Source: Coptis chinensis
Lineage: Eukaryota > Streptophyta > Magnoliopsida > Ranunculales > Ranunculaceae
Assembly: GCA_015680905.1 (NCBI GenBank)
Contig: CM027381.1
Coordinates: 50,906,501-50,970,500, forward strand
Direction: 5' to 3'
Length of the DNA stretch: 64,000 bases
Shown here: piece by piece, positions 9,994-22,209 of the stretch
Layout of the letters: each line of letters starts with the position of its first letter
Numbering within the stretch: position 1 is the stretch's first letter
Translations under genes and position numbers: made by a program
The notes under the pieces: model-generated
What the model saw: only the letters and a program-made list of their open reading frames with translations
Told to the model about the DNA's origin: nothing
Database searches by the model: none

Positions 9994-11319
9994 TGATAAG
10001 CACTAAAAAGTGTAGTTTAAACCCCCTTAATAGTATTATATTTAGGCTAATTATGTTTATAATAATTAAGAGTTAGTATAATTTATGTGTTTTTGTGTAT
10101 TTCAGGTCTTGAAGCTGTTTATGTGCTTAAAGACGCCATTTTGTATGGAAAATGAGTCAAGATGATTGTTAGAAGAGTTCTATGTTTAAAGCCCAAAAAT
10201 CAAGAAGAAAAATCATTTTCAAGCTCAGTCAAAGCTGGGAAGTCAAAGTCAATTCGGGTAGAAAAAAAACAGAGAAGTCAACAGAACTTCAAATAGGCGT
10301 ATCTTTGGACTCGGGCCTCGGAATTGGGCCTACTTTATGTCAAAACAACCGGCTCAAATAATCTTTCCAATGGACTCGGCCTTGCCCTAATAAAAGTTAT
10401 AAAAGTGGACGAAAAGGGTACTGGAGTAATTTCCAACAGCTGTGGCCTCTTTAGGCTTAACCTAATGGACTTTGGGTTCACATTAGAGGCCCAAAGTCTA
10501 GCCTCCATGCCCATGAACAAAAATGTAACCCTAATCCTCTCCTATAAAAAAAAAAGATTAAGGCTAAACCTAACTTGGCTACTCCCATCTTTAGTTTAGT
10601 TGTAATTTAAGGTTCTCTCTCTCCATCTCTCCCTTTCTTTAGAACAGTTTAGTTTAGTTTATGTTAAGTAGTTTAGTTTGTAGCTACCATTAAAACCCAT
10701 TCAATAAAGATTTAATATTCAATTCTCTTTATTCTTATGTCTTTAATTCATTGTTTAGTTAGTATATATGATTCCAATGACACAAGGCTAAACCTCCATT
10801 AGAGGGGATTTATGAAGCCATGTGAGGATGATTAGTCATTAGAATAGTTATTGTTTTAAATAGCGTTTCAAGTTCAATTCTTATGATTGTTTAGAGATAA
10901 AAATTATAAGAGTTTAGAGTTTAGAGCCACCATCAAATAGATTTGTGGTGGAGCTAAACTATCATACTAGTGAAACCATGAACATATATGACTTGGTATT
11001 CAATATGGATCAACAAGCGATTCGATGGCTAACTAATAGCTAATCGAATCGGGTGGTGGATTACCTCTCTCTATATCTTTCTCTCATTTAAATCTACTGT
11101 TTCATATCTTTTATCCATTGTTTTTACATTATAAATTGCTCTCTCATTAGTTAATAGTTATTTAGTCTAAATTCGTGTCAAGTACGTGCAAGCAATAGTG
11201 GATCGAAAATGATTGCTCCCATATATCAACATGTATTGAGAGTATTATTATAACTTGATTAACATGTTTTAGTACTGTAGAAACATTGTTTTTACATCTA
11301 TTAAAACATTTACTTATCA
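9994..11319 (+). mobile_element. Solo LTR, 1326 bp, same superfamily type as the Athila LTRs
   Basis: The sequence starts TGATAAGCAC and ends TACTTATCA, with a perfect 5-bp target duplication ACACC at 9989-9993 and 11320-11324. Its first ~90 bases align by eye with the 5' end of the Athila LTRs at 13522 and 30072 read on the minus strand: both read TGATAAG, then TGTAGTTT, then AACCCC, then an AATTATG stretch. It is therefore a diverged relative in the opposite orientation. No internal region, primer site or coding domain is present, so it arose by LTR-LTR recombination. Confidence 0.88.
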
Positions 11320-11324
11320 ACACC

Positions 11325-12216
11325 TAAGTAATTAATGTACGTATGCAATTTAAGGAGACTAGCACCTGTTGAATGAGATTGGCCCATGACAATTGTAAGC
11401 TTCTCAAAGTTCCACTTGATTCCTCTATCTCAAAATGCCTTGAACTTTTTTTTAACTCTTTCTGCATTTCAAAATATTAAAGTGATGGTTTAAAATGAAA
11501 TAAATGAGCATACCATATCATGAGAAAATGCTTTCATTGAATGTTTTCAGTTACATGCAACAGTCAATTACATTGGACAAGGAGTGACATGCACAAGAAA
11601 GCACGTGTGTTAACAGACGCACAAAAATAAGATGATGGATTGCAAATTTCTATATGCAAGCCTCATTTGATGTAGTCTATTATTTATGTGACTTTGTTGC
11701 ATTTCTTCTTCAACTATCTCTAAAAGAGCAGGTCTCACAGATTTCTATACATAATCTTGCCATTTGCATGCTCATTCCACACTTTTTGTCATACCTCCTT
11801 GCTTCCACTAACGTACCAAGAAGCACATTGTCCATTGCAGTACGTGGTCCACCTCATTTGCTCCTTCTTATCTTTGATTTTGACGCTAGATTCACAATCA
11901 TTTGTCATTCCCGAACCAAGCTAATTAATATCTTTGGAAATCGGATATCATTATGCTTAGAATACACAACTTAGTATTTAAACATGATACATATTAAATA
12001 AGACAATACAAGGAAAAACCAAACTAGAACATCTTAATCAAAACATATTCGAATATACTACATATCTAATAAGTTAGTCCTCATAAATATAAAGATAAAA
12101 CAAAATATAGATTCACTTATGTTTGGTTTCTTCTATTATTATTGTAGTTTTTAAAACATCCTTTGCGCCATGTCAACCCTAAATTGTACCCATCTATTTC
12201 TTGCGTTGCAGCTTAA
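11325..12216. other. Non-coding remains inside the Harbinger element
   Basis: Only broken minus-strand reading frames are visible, with a weak SANT-like trace near its left end. It links the Myb-like remnant to the transposase remnant; nothing here is intact. Confidence 0.4.
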
Positions 12217-13311
12217 CTAAGACATACTAGCACTATTTGTACTTAGTACTTGATGTACTAGAGTTGTAGTTGCAGCAAGTTCTCGATCAACTTTCTTCAA
12301 AATTTTATCATTCGGATCTACCCGCATGATGTGGTTATGAAGCACAAAATACGCTAATGTTATTTTAACTTGTGTCTTGTAGGAGTAAAATAAAGAATTT
12401 GCAGACAATACAACCCAATGCTTCTTCAAAACACCAAATGCTCTCTCAATTGCATTTCTAAGATGCAAATGTCGCTTGTTAAAATATAGCTCTTGGTCAT
12501 TCTATGGAGTACAACCTGCATGCTCAGAGAGATGGTAGCGAGTACTACGATAAGGTAAACCAATGTCATTTGCGTAACCTGCATTCACAAGGTAATACCT
12601 CCTTATAAGTAAAATAGTAGTAACCAAGATACTTTAATAAACCTATCCAAATAAGGAACACCGAGTAATTTGTGTTACATAGAGGAACAACGAATGGTTA
12701 GGTCGCACGAGAGCATTATCCTCCCTAGACTCTCTGATTTGTTCCATCCAACACTCCAATGCAATCCTTAATATAGGCCTACATTTATAAGAATTTAATT
12801 TTCCAATAATGTTAAATGAAACTCAATAATTCTTGTGCTTACCTTGAAATAGGAAACACATATCATTGGCAATGTGTGAGGGTGTTCCTCTCTCATGTAC
12901 GACTTGTAAATGACCAGCCACTAAGAGATTATATAAGGGAACCACACAATGTAAAATTTCATTAAATTGACAACTAACTGTTTCCCGAGATCGCCTAAAT
13001 CTCCCTACCATCACCCTATACTTTACACTGTGACCAAGTATGTGAAGAAATCGTATCACCATCTTCTCCAAACTACAATTATGGTTCTCCTTTATAGTTC
13101 CTTGTTATCTGATTAAGGTACATAACCGCCTAAAAATATCCAGTCCCATCCGTAAATTATCACAACAATTATCATTGTCATTTAGGATACAGTTCATATA
13201 CCTTTGTCTATCATCATCTCTGTTAACATGTGGCTTTCTAGGTATATGTTTAACAAAAAATGAGCTGAGGCTATAACATTTGCTGCTGCTACATGAGCTG
13301 CATAATGACAT
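12217..13311 (-). pseudogene. Broken PIF/Harbinger (HARBI1-type) DDE transposase
   Basis: Three minus-strand stretches line up with HARBI1-like nucleases. The N-terminal part (13311-13105) has RQRYMNCILNDNDNCCDNLR followed by GLDIFRRLCTLI. The next (13071-12823) has RRSRETVSCQFNEILHCVVP and then, near 12760, DCIGVLDGTN, where the first catalytic Asp lies. The C-terminal part has YYLVNAGYANDIGLPYRST and RYHLSEHAG (near 12600-12520, with stops), then RNAIERAFGVLKKHWVVL, which holds the catalytic Glu. Stops and a deletion of the central region, where the second Asp should lie, inactivate it. Confidence 0.85.
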
Positions 13312-13521
13312 TTCTCATCCATGCATTCTCATCGTCCGCCATCTAAGATTCAACAACCAAATTAAAAGGCTAAATTTTTTAAAGCTTCATAATAATAATA
13401 AGACCAACTAAACATCAAAAGCAATAACTCATCTACAATCCATCAAACTACATGATGATATACACTAGTCACATCCAATAACCACCAAAACATCTACTAT
13501 CTATATACTAAAATAGATACC

Positions 13522-14711
13522 TAATAAAACGTAAAAATGATATTTCCACCTACGAATAAATGATGAAATTCAAACGCAAGTAAAACTAAAACTTTACGAA
13601 GACTAATTTATCAAAGATTATTATACTCTCGAATCTATCGAAATAGAGTGGAGTAAAAGATTCGTTCCACTCCTAGTTCTTTAGCATTCAAAGTTTTCAA
13701 TATATTATCAGTCCTAACCAAAGTTAATGAGAGTAATGGTGGGAATTTATACTACGATGTGAATTCAACTAACAAGATACGAATAACGAAATGACGAAAA
13801 ATATTAAGGTTTGAATCTAGATAAAGAATTAGGGGGGATTGAATCCACCTTGAATCCAAGTTAATAAACTAACATAGATTGTTGTAATCAAATTCTTACG
13901 TTCTTACGATAAGAATTGGGTGTTCTAATCCCTAATCATTCATGGCAATCTCTACCAACTAATGACTAGTATGTGAGGAAGTTCTACCCATTCTCATGGA
14001 GAATCAACTACCTTCTAGAGTGGAATATACTCTTACAACGATTCTATACTACACAATCAAGTGTTCATCAAGGCTTCATCAAACCCCTCTAATGGAGGTT
14101 TAGCCTTGATTCATAAAACTATCATTTCTCATGGAATTCAAACAAGACATCATATAAATGTTCTAACTTCACTAAATTGAACTAAAGAATAATTCAAATC
14201 TAAATTAACAACTAAGAATCAAAATTAGATATAAGTACTTAAATGAATCAAAACCGAAATTATGAAGAACTAACTATTTTATTGATCTAATGAATAATAA
14301 AACAATGATTCAATTAACTAAGTTCAAAACAAGATAATAAAAAGTAATTAATTTAATGTAAAACTAGATCTAAAACTATGCTCTAATGACTACTTGCTAC
14401 CTAATCTAATTATTCTTAAGAGCTAAGTCTTGTGTGTTGTTTCTGCCCGCGTTGACTTTGACTTTTCAGCTTTGACCGGGCCTTTTAAAGGCTTTTTCTC
14501 CTTGAATCTTGACCTTTAATCACAGAACTTCTTAGTAAGCAACCCTTGCTCCTTTATCTCACCAAAGTGGCGCATTTCTGGACATAATTGACTTCAAAGC
14601 CTGGAATATATAAAAATATGTAATCAACATTAACTCTTATTTATTACTCGCATAATTGGTCTAAAAATATTATTGTTAAGGGGTTAAAACTACAGTTTTG
14701 GGCTCTTATCA
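13522..14711 (-). repeat. 3' LTR of the Athila element
   Basis: This 1190-bp repeat is the same length as the copy at 30072. On the minus strand it begins TGATAAGAGCC; its far end reads TTTTATTA, where the other copy keeps TTTTATCA, a single change of the terminal CA. Confidence 0.95.
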
Positions 14712-14724
14712 AACCACCCCCAAA
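14712..14724 (-). other. Polypurine tract of the Athila element
   Basis: Read on the minus strand this is TTTGGGGGTGGTT, immediately before the 3' LTR start TGATAAG. A G-rich purine run in this position primes plus-strand DNA synthesis in LTR retrotransposons. Confidence 0.75.
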
Positions 14725-16534
14725 CAGCATTTTGCTTGTCCTCAAGCAAATATGAGAAATTAGCATAAGTGACCAAAAATGAAGTTCTAACTAATCTCGT
14801 TTCGCCGAGTGTGACTGCATTGACCATATGTAACAAGGCCTTAAACCACTAGGAATTCCCTAGTGGACGAGTTATAGCCTTGTGAGAGTTTTCCAGTGAA
14901 GGTACTCACAAACTTCATCTATACTACAACGACTAAGAAATAAAACTATTGTTTCCTTATTTATGCTCCCAATTATCTATATATCTCACTAGCAATGAAT
15001 ACAGAATAATCAAGTCGAAACCTAAGCTAATATATGCATAATAATCAATCATCTACGAATAAACATATATACAATGAATAGCGTCCTTAAGTAGGTCCTC
15101 ACATAAATGTCAAGACAAAAACCACTATGATTTTTCCGCTCAAGTTTTGCTACTCCAGTGTGTAGTGTGCACACTTTACCTTACAATCTCAATGACACAC
15201 AAGGAAGCCGGAGTCGATCAAACATATCTGTCACTTACTATCACACTAACCTATTCCTAATAGAGCTAGAGGTCTTTATTAGGTGTTGCGGGGATTAGGA
15301 GATGGTTTAAGAAGGAAGGAAATGAATATTCAAAAAGGACAAGTCTGAGATAATAGAGTCTTCATATTAAGTAACTAGAAAAAATCTTGTTCTTTACTTT
15401 TGCTTCTACACTTTGTTTCCATTCTTAGCCATATTTTTTTCTTTGGCTTTTGACTTATTTGATTATATTTTTGGAGTTCTAACTCTTTATTTTTTTTTAT
15501 TTGGATGAAAACTTTCTTTACTTATTTGAAGCGACTAACAAATTCTTGATTTCAAAGGTCTTTCTCTTTTCTATTATTCTTCATCTATTCTCGGACTCAT
15601 TCAAAGAATGGGTAGGTTTTTTTTTTTTGTAACAGGGGTAAAGGATTTGCGGTTTATGAAAGGCTAAAGAAAGGCTCAGAGGGGCGACTAGCGGAAAATA
15701 ATTCATAGGTTTGAATTTCTGGCTATATCGATCCAAAGAGGGCCTAAATTCTCGCTTAGAATATGGTATAGTGATCAAGCAAGTGGACGTGTGATTATAT
15801 TTCTCTATCCGGATTTTACTTCTCCCTTGTGTCATTTTTCAAATGTTTCACTCATATAAGGCTTTAGGCTATATTTTCACAGGATTTGTAGAATAAGTAC
15901 TCTAGCCTAGATTTCAGAAACTTACTGCCAACAATCATAGATACTCATGTAACATATTTATAGATAGATGCAAGGATTATTACCTACATATTAACTTAAG
16001 TTTCTACATACCATTCTAATGCAAAAACTACGTGAGATTTCTAGATTATCAAGGGCCTAGAGAAGGAAAACAATACCAATATTCCTAAGTGTACAGCATA
16101 AACTTTTTATTAATGTTTTTTTTTTAAAATTTTTGAATTTTTAACTACAAAATAAGTGCATATTATACATATATATATCCTAACAGATGCCTTAATTACA
16201 CGTGTTTCTATCCCCCCAAACAAGAAGCATGTTTTGTCCTCAAAGTATTTAAATAAAAATGGTAGAAAAATACTATGAAAACGCGTGAAATTCTAGAACA
16301 TCTGCAAAACAAGGTTAAAATATACTAATATAGAAAATAAAAACTGACACAATTCGATTTGAGTTCCACCCGTTATGGGGTTAATAAGAAATAAATTGCT
16401 TGGGACATAATCAGACACTAACTGAAATAAAAACTAACCTTAACTTTCGTTTAAGCGTCATCCTTCTCATCCTCCTCTCCAAAGAGATTAGGTTCCTTCG
16501 CATCCTGCCATGCCATGATAACTTGCCAAGCCCG
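14725..16534. other. Athila 3' non-coding region
   Basis: No conserved protein motif was found between the last ORF remnants and the polypurine tract. It is AT-rich with short homopolymer runs (for example at 15618 and 16120). Long non-coding stretches before the 3' LTR are usual in Athila elements. Confidence 0.5.
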
Positions 16535-17420
16535 TCACCGTGTGTCATTAACTTGTGCTAACCTGTCAAGTGTTACTATGTCTGATGAGGTGTAAGGAGC
16601 AACCAAATGAGGTTGCACCTGCCATCCCGGCCAAGTCATTACTCGAAATGAGCGAACCACCCAATTGGTGGGTCTCATGACTTCGACCCTTTTCCAATTT
16701 GTAAACTGGGTACAGAATGCAGGTAGACAACTGAGCATGATGCGGCAAACCAAAACAGGCGTAAGAAGATACTTATGCTCCATGCCTTGGGCTCTTTTAA
16801 GACTAGCCACTAATACTCAGGGAATGTCATATCGGCGACGTCCCTCAGCTAAAGCAAGGAAAACGTCACCAGTGGTACTATTTGCAGAGGTAAACTGCCA
16901 ATCCCCTCAAATATTCATCATGATGAATAACATGATGATGCCTACATTGAGGGACATGCTACCAAGGGCTAGGTTATAACGCCCTTGGTCCATTATACGA
17001 AACACCCCTCCCTCATAATACTCATGGAAATATGTATAGTCATAGAGGTATGCATTATCGGTTATATATCCCCACGTGTGAATAGGATCAGGTATTGGTA
17101 TTCCCGAAACTAACGCTACCACATACTTATTGAATTCTAGTGGTATGTCATCAACAGTGATGGAGAATTCTTGTTCTCCATCCTGGTTACAATAGAACTT
17201 AATATTATTGTAAAAAAAAATCAGTAAGCTTAGGTGAATACGAGTCGTCTTCACTTACTAGAAGATGCCTCCATCCTAACTGCATGATCCTTTCGCAGAA
17301 CCAATGTCCATAAGTCTCGGCTCCCCAACAAGTGTTCGAAAGATCGCTCGGTATCACTATAGGAGAAGTCATCACAAAACTACTCTCTAGAACACCGCGC
17401 AATGATCTGGAACAACCCAC
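16535..17420 (-). pseudogene. Degenerate ORF remains downstream of Athila pol, part 2
   Basis: Three overlapping minus-strand frames each cover part of one original ORF: 17420-17205 has YGHWFCERIMQLGWRHLLVS, 17254-16907 has a hydrophobic lead and FSITVDDIPLEFNKYVVALV, and 16810-16535 has LKRAQGMEHKYLLTPVLVCR and TPVLVCRIMLSCLPAFCTQF. Frame changes occur between them. Position after integrase and codon style suggest the extra (sometimes called env-like) ORF region of Athila, but I see no domain that proves an envelope function. It is transposon-derived, not a host gene. Confidence 0.5.
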
Positions 17421-18252
17421 AAAAATTGGAATTTTTCGTGCCCGCGGGTTAGGGGCGAGGCGCTCAACCTATGCTGGGTAGGGCTGGGTGCTTCTTTGGT
17501 GAATTTCGAGTTCTAGACACTTGGGCGCAGGTCGCGCTCAAGATGAAAACTGGAATTCCAGTGTTTTAGGCGCAGGTCGCACTCAGGTTTGGGCTTGGTA
17601 GGCCAATGGTCGCTCGATAAAATTTTGATCGGCAAATTGCCTAGGCGTAGGTGGCACTCCATCAAGCAAGTGCTCCGAAAATCTTTGAAATCGAAGTGAG
17701 AAGGAAAAAGAAGGAAAAGTTGGGAATGAAAGGTGAGAGATAAATGTGAGGTATAGTGTGGGTTGTGAGTGTATAATGAAGGAAGTTTATATAGGTTTTA
17801 AGTTTCCAAAACGAATCGGAAAGTTGCCAAAAAACTTTAAGGTAATTGTCGAAAACAAAAAATTCCAAAACCGAAAACGGAAACAACCTATATTCTTGAT
17901 TCTAAAACAACCCGAATATCTTTTAGATTGAATTTAGAATAGTAACTTCTAAACTCTTTTAGATTTCATCCTATCATAACATCTAATCATAGGTATGCCC
18001 ATATCGGCAATATTCTCAACCATCCCTCCAAAACAACTTCTAAAATGGAGGATCATATAACAAATCATGCTAGAGTAAATAATACCACCCCCAAACAATT
18101 CGGGAATGTGGGATTAATAATAAAAACAATGCACAATTTGAAAAGAACCATATTATATTAAAATTGAAATTCAAACAACAATTAACTACCGAATACAAGT
18201 TTAACTACGGAATACAAAAATCAACATCCGAACTAAATAAATAAAACAAACA

Positions 18253-18708
18253 TCAATGCATAATATCCCTAAAGAACGCGCTGCTTGTAGTGGATGACAC
18301 ATGTGAAGGAGATGACTCCTGAGCTCCCGATGGGCCAGAGCCATCCGTCCTTCGACGACGACGCTCGTGCCTCACAGACACCTCCTCAGAAGAAGAACCC
18401 CCGTGGGGTGGGTAGTGGTCAAACATATATGCTCGGAACTTCCACTGAGCTTCCATCTCGGCCTTCATCTCCTCCCAACGCTCATACTCGCGCTGGGCAC
18501 GAGTCTCGAAGTTATGATGGATGGTATCTTGCCGACTCCGAAGGTCTTCGCAAATAGTATTGAGAGAACGCATGCCACAATGAATCACAGTCATGCGTTC
18601 TGCATCCGACCTACACCTCTCCAAGGCATCGGCATCAAAACATGTCGTGTCCTCCTCATCCTCCGAAGTCGATCTCTTCTTGCTCGCCTTCTTGCAGGCG
18701 GCGCCCAA
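18253..18708 (-). pseudogene. Charged coiled-coil ORF downstream of Athila pol
   Basis: This 151-codon frame is rich in Glu, Arg and Ser. It has a likely coiled coil (REYERWEEMKAEMEAQWKFR) and a low-complexity tail with an RRRR patch that could be a nuclear localisation signal. Such charged tails follow the conserved part of the post-integrase ORF in many Athila copies. An upstream stretch (18875-18591) in another frame suggests a frameshift. No enzymatic motif was seen. Confidence 0.5.
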
Positions 18709-18977
18709 ACCTTCTGAACACAGTCCGTATATGCTACGACATTCATATGCATCTTAACCATAATACACTCAGTTTTCGGAGTTGCTCTCAATTTCATCAT
18801 GATCTTCGTTATCAAAACGGGGAGAGGTGCAATACTCTTCCCAACTCCCCTAATCATATCAATCAAAAACTCCATAATACAAAATTCATACTTCTGCTCT
18901 TGGAGTATCCAAAGAACCTGAAGACAGTTTAAACTGATATCACTTACTCTTTCTTTTCCCGTGACATTCCTACCAAT

Positions 18978-19454
18978 CTACTGAGCTACAGCCAGCTGGT
19001 TGGTTCGCAGCGACGACTGGCGAACACAATGCGAGCTGGCATTGTAGTTCCTTTCCACAACCGTCGCATTCATCAGAGGCTCGATCCCAGTAAATTGGAA
19101 TTCCTGCAATGTGGCATCGAGATGGCGTCTAGGCGGAATGCCTAAAATCTCAGCCAGCAACCTCCTAGATACTTCTCTTCTCTTCCCGACCACCTTAACA
19201 AAAATTCTATGCCCATCCACCTCTCTCTTCCTATAGAATTCCTCTACCAAATCTGAGTGATAAAAATCCTCTGTTGAGTACCACAACCTATTCCAATACC
19301 TCCTAATCATCTCGTCACCGTAAAACGATGCGAAGCAGTCGGCCGTAAACGCTTGTTCCGGCAAAATCCATCGTCTTTGAGCCATTGAGATTTTGGAACG
19401 ATTTGGGGGTTTAAATGGAAGTGGGGATGGAGTTTGAGACTCCCTCACTAACAA
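18978..19454 (-). pseudogene. Athila post-pol ORF with plant-transposon-protein-like domain
   Basis: The 158-codon frame includes MAQRRWILPEQAFTADCFAS near its start, DFYHSDLVEEFYRKREVDGH, then VGKRREVSRRLLAEILGIPP. The last segment (a strand, then a helix ending in LGIP or LGLP) is typical of the domain often annotated as putative plant transposon protein, found in the extra ORF of Athila and related elements. The natural start is probably the internal Met at about residue 24 (MAQRR), since the residues before it are proline-rich. Function is unknown in the family. Confidence 0.6.
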
Positions 19455-20497
19455 AACAATGGTGGTGGCGCGGTGGTGGCACGACAGTTCAAATTTCTGG
19501 GATTTTTGGTGGTTTTCGGTGGTTTAAATTGTTTGAAATTGGTGTGGGAGCTAGAGGTTTGGAGAAGATTTGAAATTGATTTGAACTTTGGGAGTGGGTG
19601 TATTTAGGTTTTTTTTTTTAATTTGGTTAGGGTTTAAAGCTTGTTAATGGTGATGGTGGAAAATGGAAATCGCAAACTGTTGGTTTGAAGGAAAGGAACG
19701 CACGTGCATGCACGTGCGTACGAGTTTGGGCCCAAGCCCAATTTGATTTTTCGATTTTTTACGCAATTCCAAACTAAATTTGCCGCTTCGTTACCGGTCT
19801 GATTTTTGCGATTGAGTTATGGAAATGATCAAGAGAGAATTTCCGACCGTGGATGACATATAAAAAGATGGAAAACACCTCAAAGTGCGTGCATGACGTA
19901 AGTTATGTGAACGAATGAACTCTAATTTCATAGATAATGTCAACCTGAATTGAAATACGATTAAACGGACTAAGTAACACAAATGGAAAGTTGAGCAATC
20001 CCGGATGGAAAATACGAATACCTCACCCCCAAACAAATTTTTGGCAATGAAGTTTGAAAATTTGTTTTAAAAGTGGGTCTTTTAAAGTCAGATTCCTGAG
20101 ACTTTCTAAATTACTATGTTTAAGATTTTAACAATTTTTTATTTTTTTATGAATAAGATTTAATATAAGAAAAACAAGAAAGCAATAAATGCATAATTCA
20201 CACCATAGAGGAACATGACTCAAAATCCGAGAAAACATGCAAGAGTGGAAAACGTGAATTATGTTTAACGTGGACTTAGGATCCGGTACTTACAGCCACA
20301 CACTCCATAGGGAGGGCCCGGTTACATGAATGGTGCACTTACCAATATATGGAAATAAAAGAAAGTACACCAACGAAAAGGTCAGTCCTCATAGATAGAG
20401 TCTTGTAAAAGGACTTCCTCTAGATCAAGGGACAAAAGCTCGTGGAAATGTTTCAACCGTTGGCCATTGACTTGAAAGGTACTGTTATTCTTGGGAT
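19455..20497. other. Spacer between Athila pol and its downstream ORFs
   Basis: No conserved protein motif was found. It includes the GC-richer promoter-like stretch to the right of the ORF at 18978-19454, which could have driven a subgenomic transcript; this is inference only. Confidence 0.4.
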
Positions 20498-21433
20498 TTA
20501 CCAAGGTGATTGCCCCGTGAGGGGTGACTTCAGTAACGAAAAAGGACCAGACCAACGGGTTTTTAATTTCCTCGGAAAAATATGTAGACGGGAGTTGTAA
20601 AGTAAGACCTTTTGACCTACCACAAACTCTTTGCGCAAGATTTGCTTATCATGAACACGTTTCATGTTAGCTTTATAATCCTTCGCGAAATCATAAGAAT
20701 CGCTACGGATTTCTTCAAGCTCATTCAATTGCAACTTGCGCTTGACACCCGCCTCATCAAAATTGAAGTTAAGGCTTTTTATAGCCCACATAGCGTGATG
20801 CTCCAATTCAACGGGCAAATGACAAGGTTTCCCAAATACAAGTCTAAAGGGAGATATACCTATAGGAGTTTTGAAAGCAGTTCTATATGCCCATAAGACA
20901 TCAGATAGACGCTTTGACCAGTCTTTCCTATCAGGATTTACAGTTGCTTCTAATATCTTTTTGATTTCCCTATTAAAAACTTCTATTTGTCCGCTAGTTT
21001 GTGGATGATACGGAGTTGCTACCTTATGTATAACTCCATACTTTTTCACGAGAGATGCAACAACTCTGTTGCAAAAATGTGTTCCACCATCACTAATGAT
21101 GGCTTTAGGATAGAAAATATACTCTTTAACAAAAAACACAACTGTCTTATGGTCATTGCTACAACAAGCCATGGCCTCTATCTATTTAGACGCGTAGTCC
21201 ACGACAACTAGAATATAAATGAAACCGTGGGAAACTAGAAAGGGACCCATGAAATCAATGCCCCATACGTCAAATATTTCTACCACCATGATTAGATTTA
21301 ATGGCATCATATTACGCTTCGTGATTCGCCCAAGTTGTTGGCAACGAACACACGTCTTGCAATGCACTTGGGCATCTTTAAAGAGAGTAGGCCAATAAAA
21401 CCCACATTGAATAGTTTTAGCAGCTGTTTTCAT
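20498..21433 (-). pseudogene. Athila integrase
   Basis: Two adjoining minus-strand frames form one integrase. The first (21433-21182) has the end of the HHCC zinc-binding region (VHCKTCVRCQQLGRI) and the first catalytic Asp in VWGIDFMGPF. It ends in YASK* at a Trp-to-TAG change. The second (21172-20498) has [12 protein letters not shown] with the second Asp, [20 protein letters not shown] with the catalytic Glu, then the Athila-type C-terminal part ([20 protein letters not shown], and LKTRWSGPF near the end). In plants this enzyme inserts the retrotransposon cDNA in the nucleus. One nonsense change splits it; the DDE residues remain. Confidence 0.92.
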
Positions 21434-21520
21434 ACCACTAAAATGACCACTACACTCTTTGTCATGGCAGAATGAGAGAACCTCATTATATTCCCATTAG
21501 GGAATACAACGACGAATAAT

Positions 21521-22093
21521 CTAATCCGCACAATACTTGGAAAGGTAGGGTTCATCCCAGTAGTATAGCTTAACTCTAGGCAAGAACTTCTTACGTTCAT
21601 TTCTTGACAAATCATAAGGAATAACATCAGACGCTAAATAATTTACAATGTCAGCATACCATGGTGCGAAAAAAATAGCATACAGATGCTCATTAGGAAA
21701 AGAGTCCGGTATAGACTCAGAATCACTATCATCGTCGTTTGTAAGTCTAGATAAGTGGTCGGCAACTACGTTTTCGACCCCTCTTTTGTCCTTTATTTCT
21801 AATGTGAACTCTTGTAGGAGAAGAATCCATCGGATTAATCTTTGCTTAGCATCCTTCTTTGCGAAAAGGTACCTAAGGGCTGCATGGTTCGTGTAAACGA
21901 GAGTCTTAGAACCAACCAAATAAGGACGAAACTTATCTAAAGCATAAACGATAGCTAAGAATTCTGTTTCAGTAGTTGTATAATTCCTTTGAGCATCATT
22001 TAGAGTTTTACCAGCATAATAAATAACAGTGGATTTATTATCTAGTTTTTGTCCCAAGACAATACCAACTGCATAATCACTAGCATCACACAT
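21521..22093 (-). pseudogene. Athila RNase H domain
   Basis: The 190-codon frame begins [14 protein letters not shown], the first catalytic Asp of retrotransposon RNase H. It continues with [20 protein letters not shown] (catalytic Glu), [12 protein letters not shown] and [11 protein letters not shown] (last Asp). The enzyme degrades RNA in the RNA-DNA hybrid during reverse transcription. It is the part of pol between RT (22210-23524) and integrase (20498-21433). At least one stop separates it from each neighbour. Confidence 0.92.
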
Positions 22094-22209
22094 GAGTTCG
22101 AAGGGTTTAGACCAATCGGGAGGCTGTATAATAGGAGCAGAAGTTAAAGCGGCTTTTAAAGTTTCAAAAGCCTATTTACAGTTAAAATTAAAATCAAAGA
22201 TGGCATCCT

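Larger units (their letters stand above)
9117..13521 (-). mobile_element. Decayed PIF/Harbinger DNA transposon (left end probable, right end lost)
   Basis: Two minus-strand genes typical of this superfamily occur together: a broken HARBI1-type DDE transposase (12217-13311) and a Myb/SANT-like partner ORF (9478-9856, plus weak remains towards 11.9 kb). A plausible left end starts GGGTCTGCTTGTTTCC at 9117, directly after TTA (9114-9116), the usual target trinucleotide; many plant Harbinger ends resemble this. I did not find a matching right end before the Athila LTR at 13522. A solo LTR (9994-11319) is inserted in it. Element identity is firm, borders are not. Confidence 0.65.

Noticed and set aside
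10324-10599. 91-codon plus-strand open frame inside the solo LTR
   Set aside because: It lies wholly inside an LTR with defined borders and target duplication, has no recognisable motif, and a similar-sized frame exists on the opposite strand.
11654-11974. 106-codon plus-strand frame rich in Leu, Phe and Ser
   Set aside because: Hydrophobic composition is typical of the reverse reading of AT-rich transposon DNA; it lies opposite Harbinger remains and has no motif.
18294-18717. Long plus-strand frames overlapping the Athila post-pol ORF
   Set aside because: They are antisense shadows of the better-supported minus-strand frame.
16907-19454. Calling the post-pol ORFs a functional envelope gene
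   Set aside because: No signal peptide or membrane anchor could be shown, frames are broken, and the visible domain is the plant-transposon-protein type.
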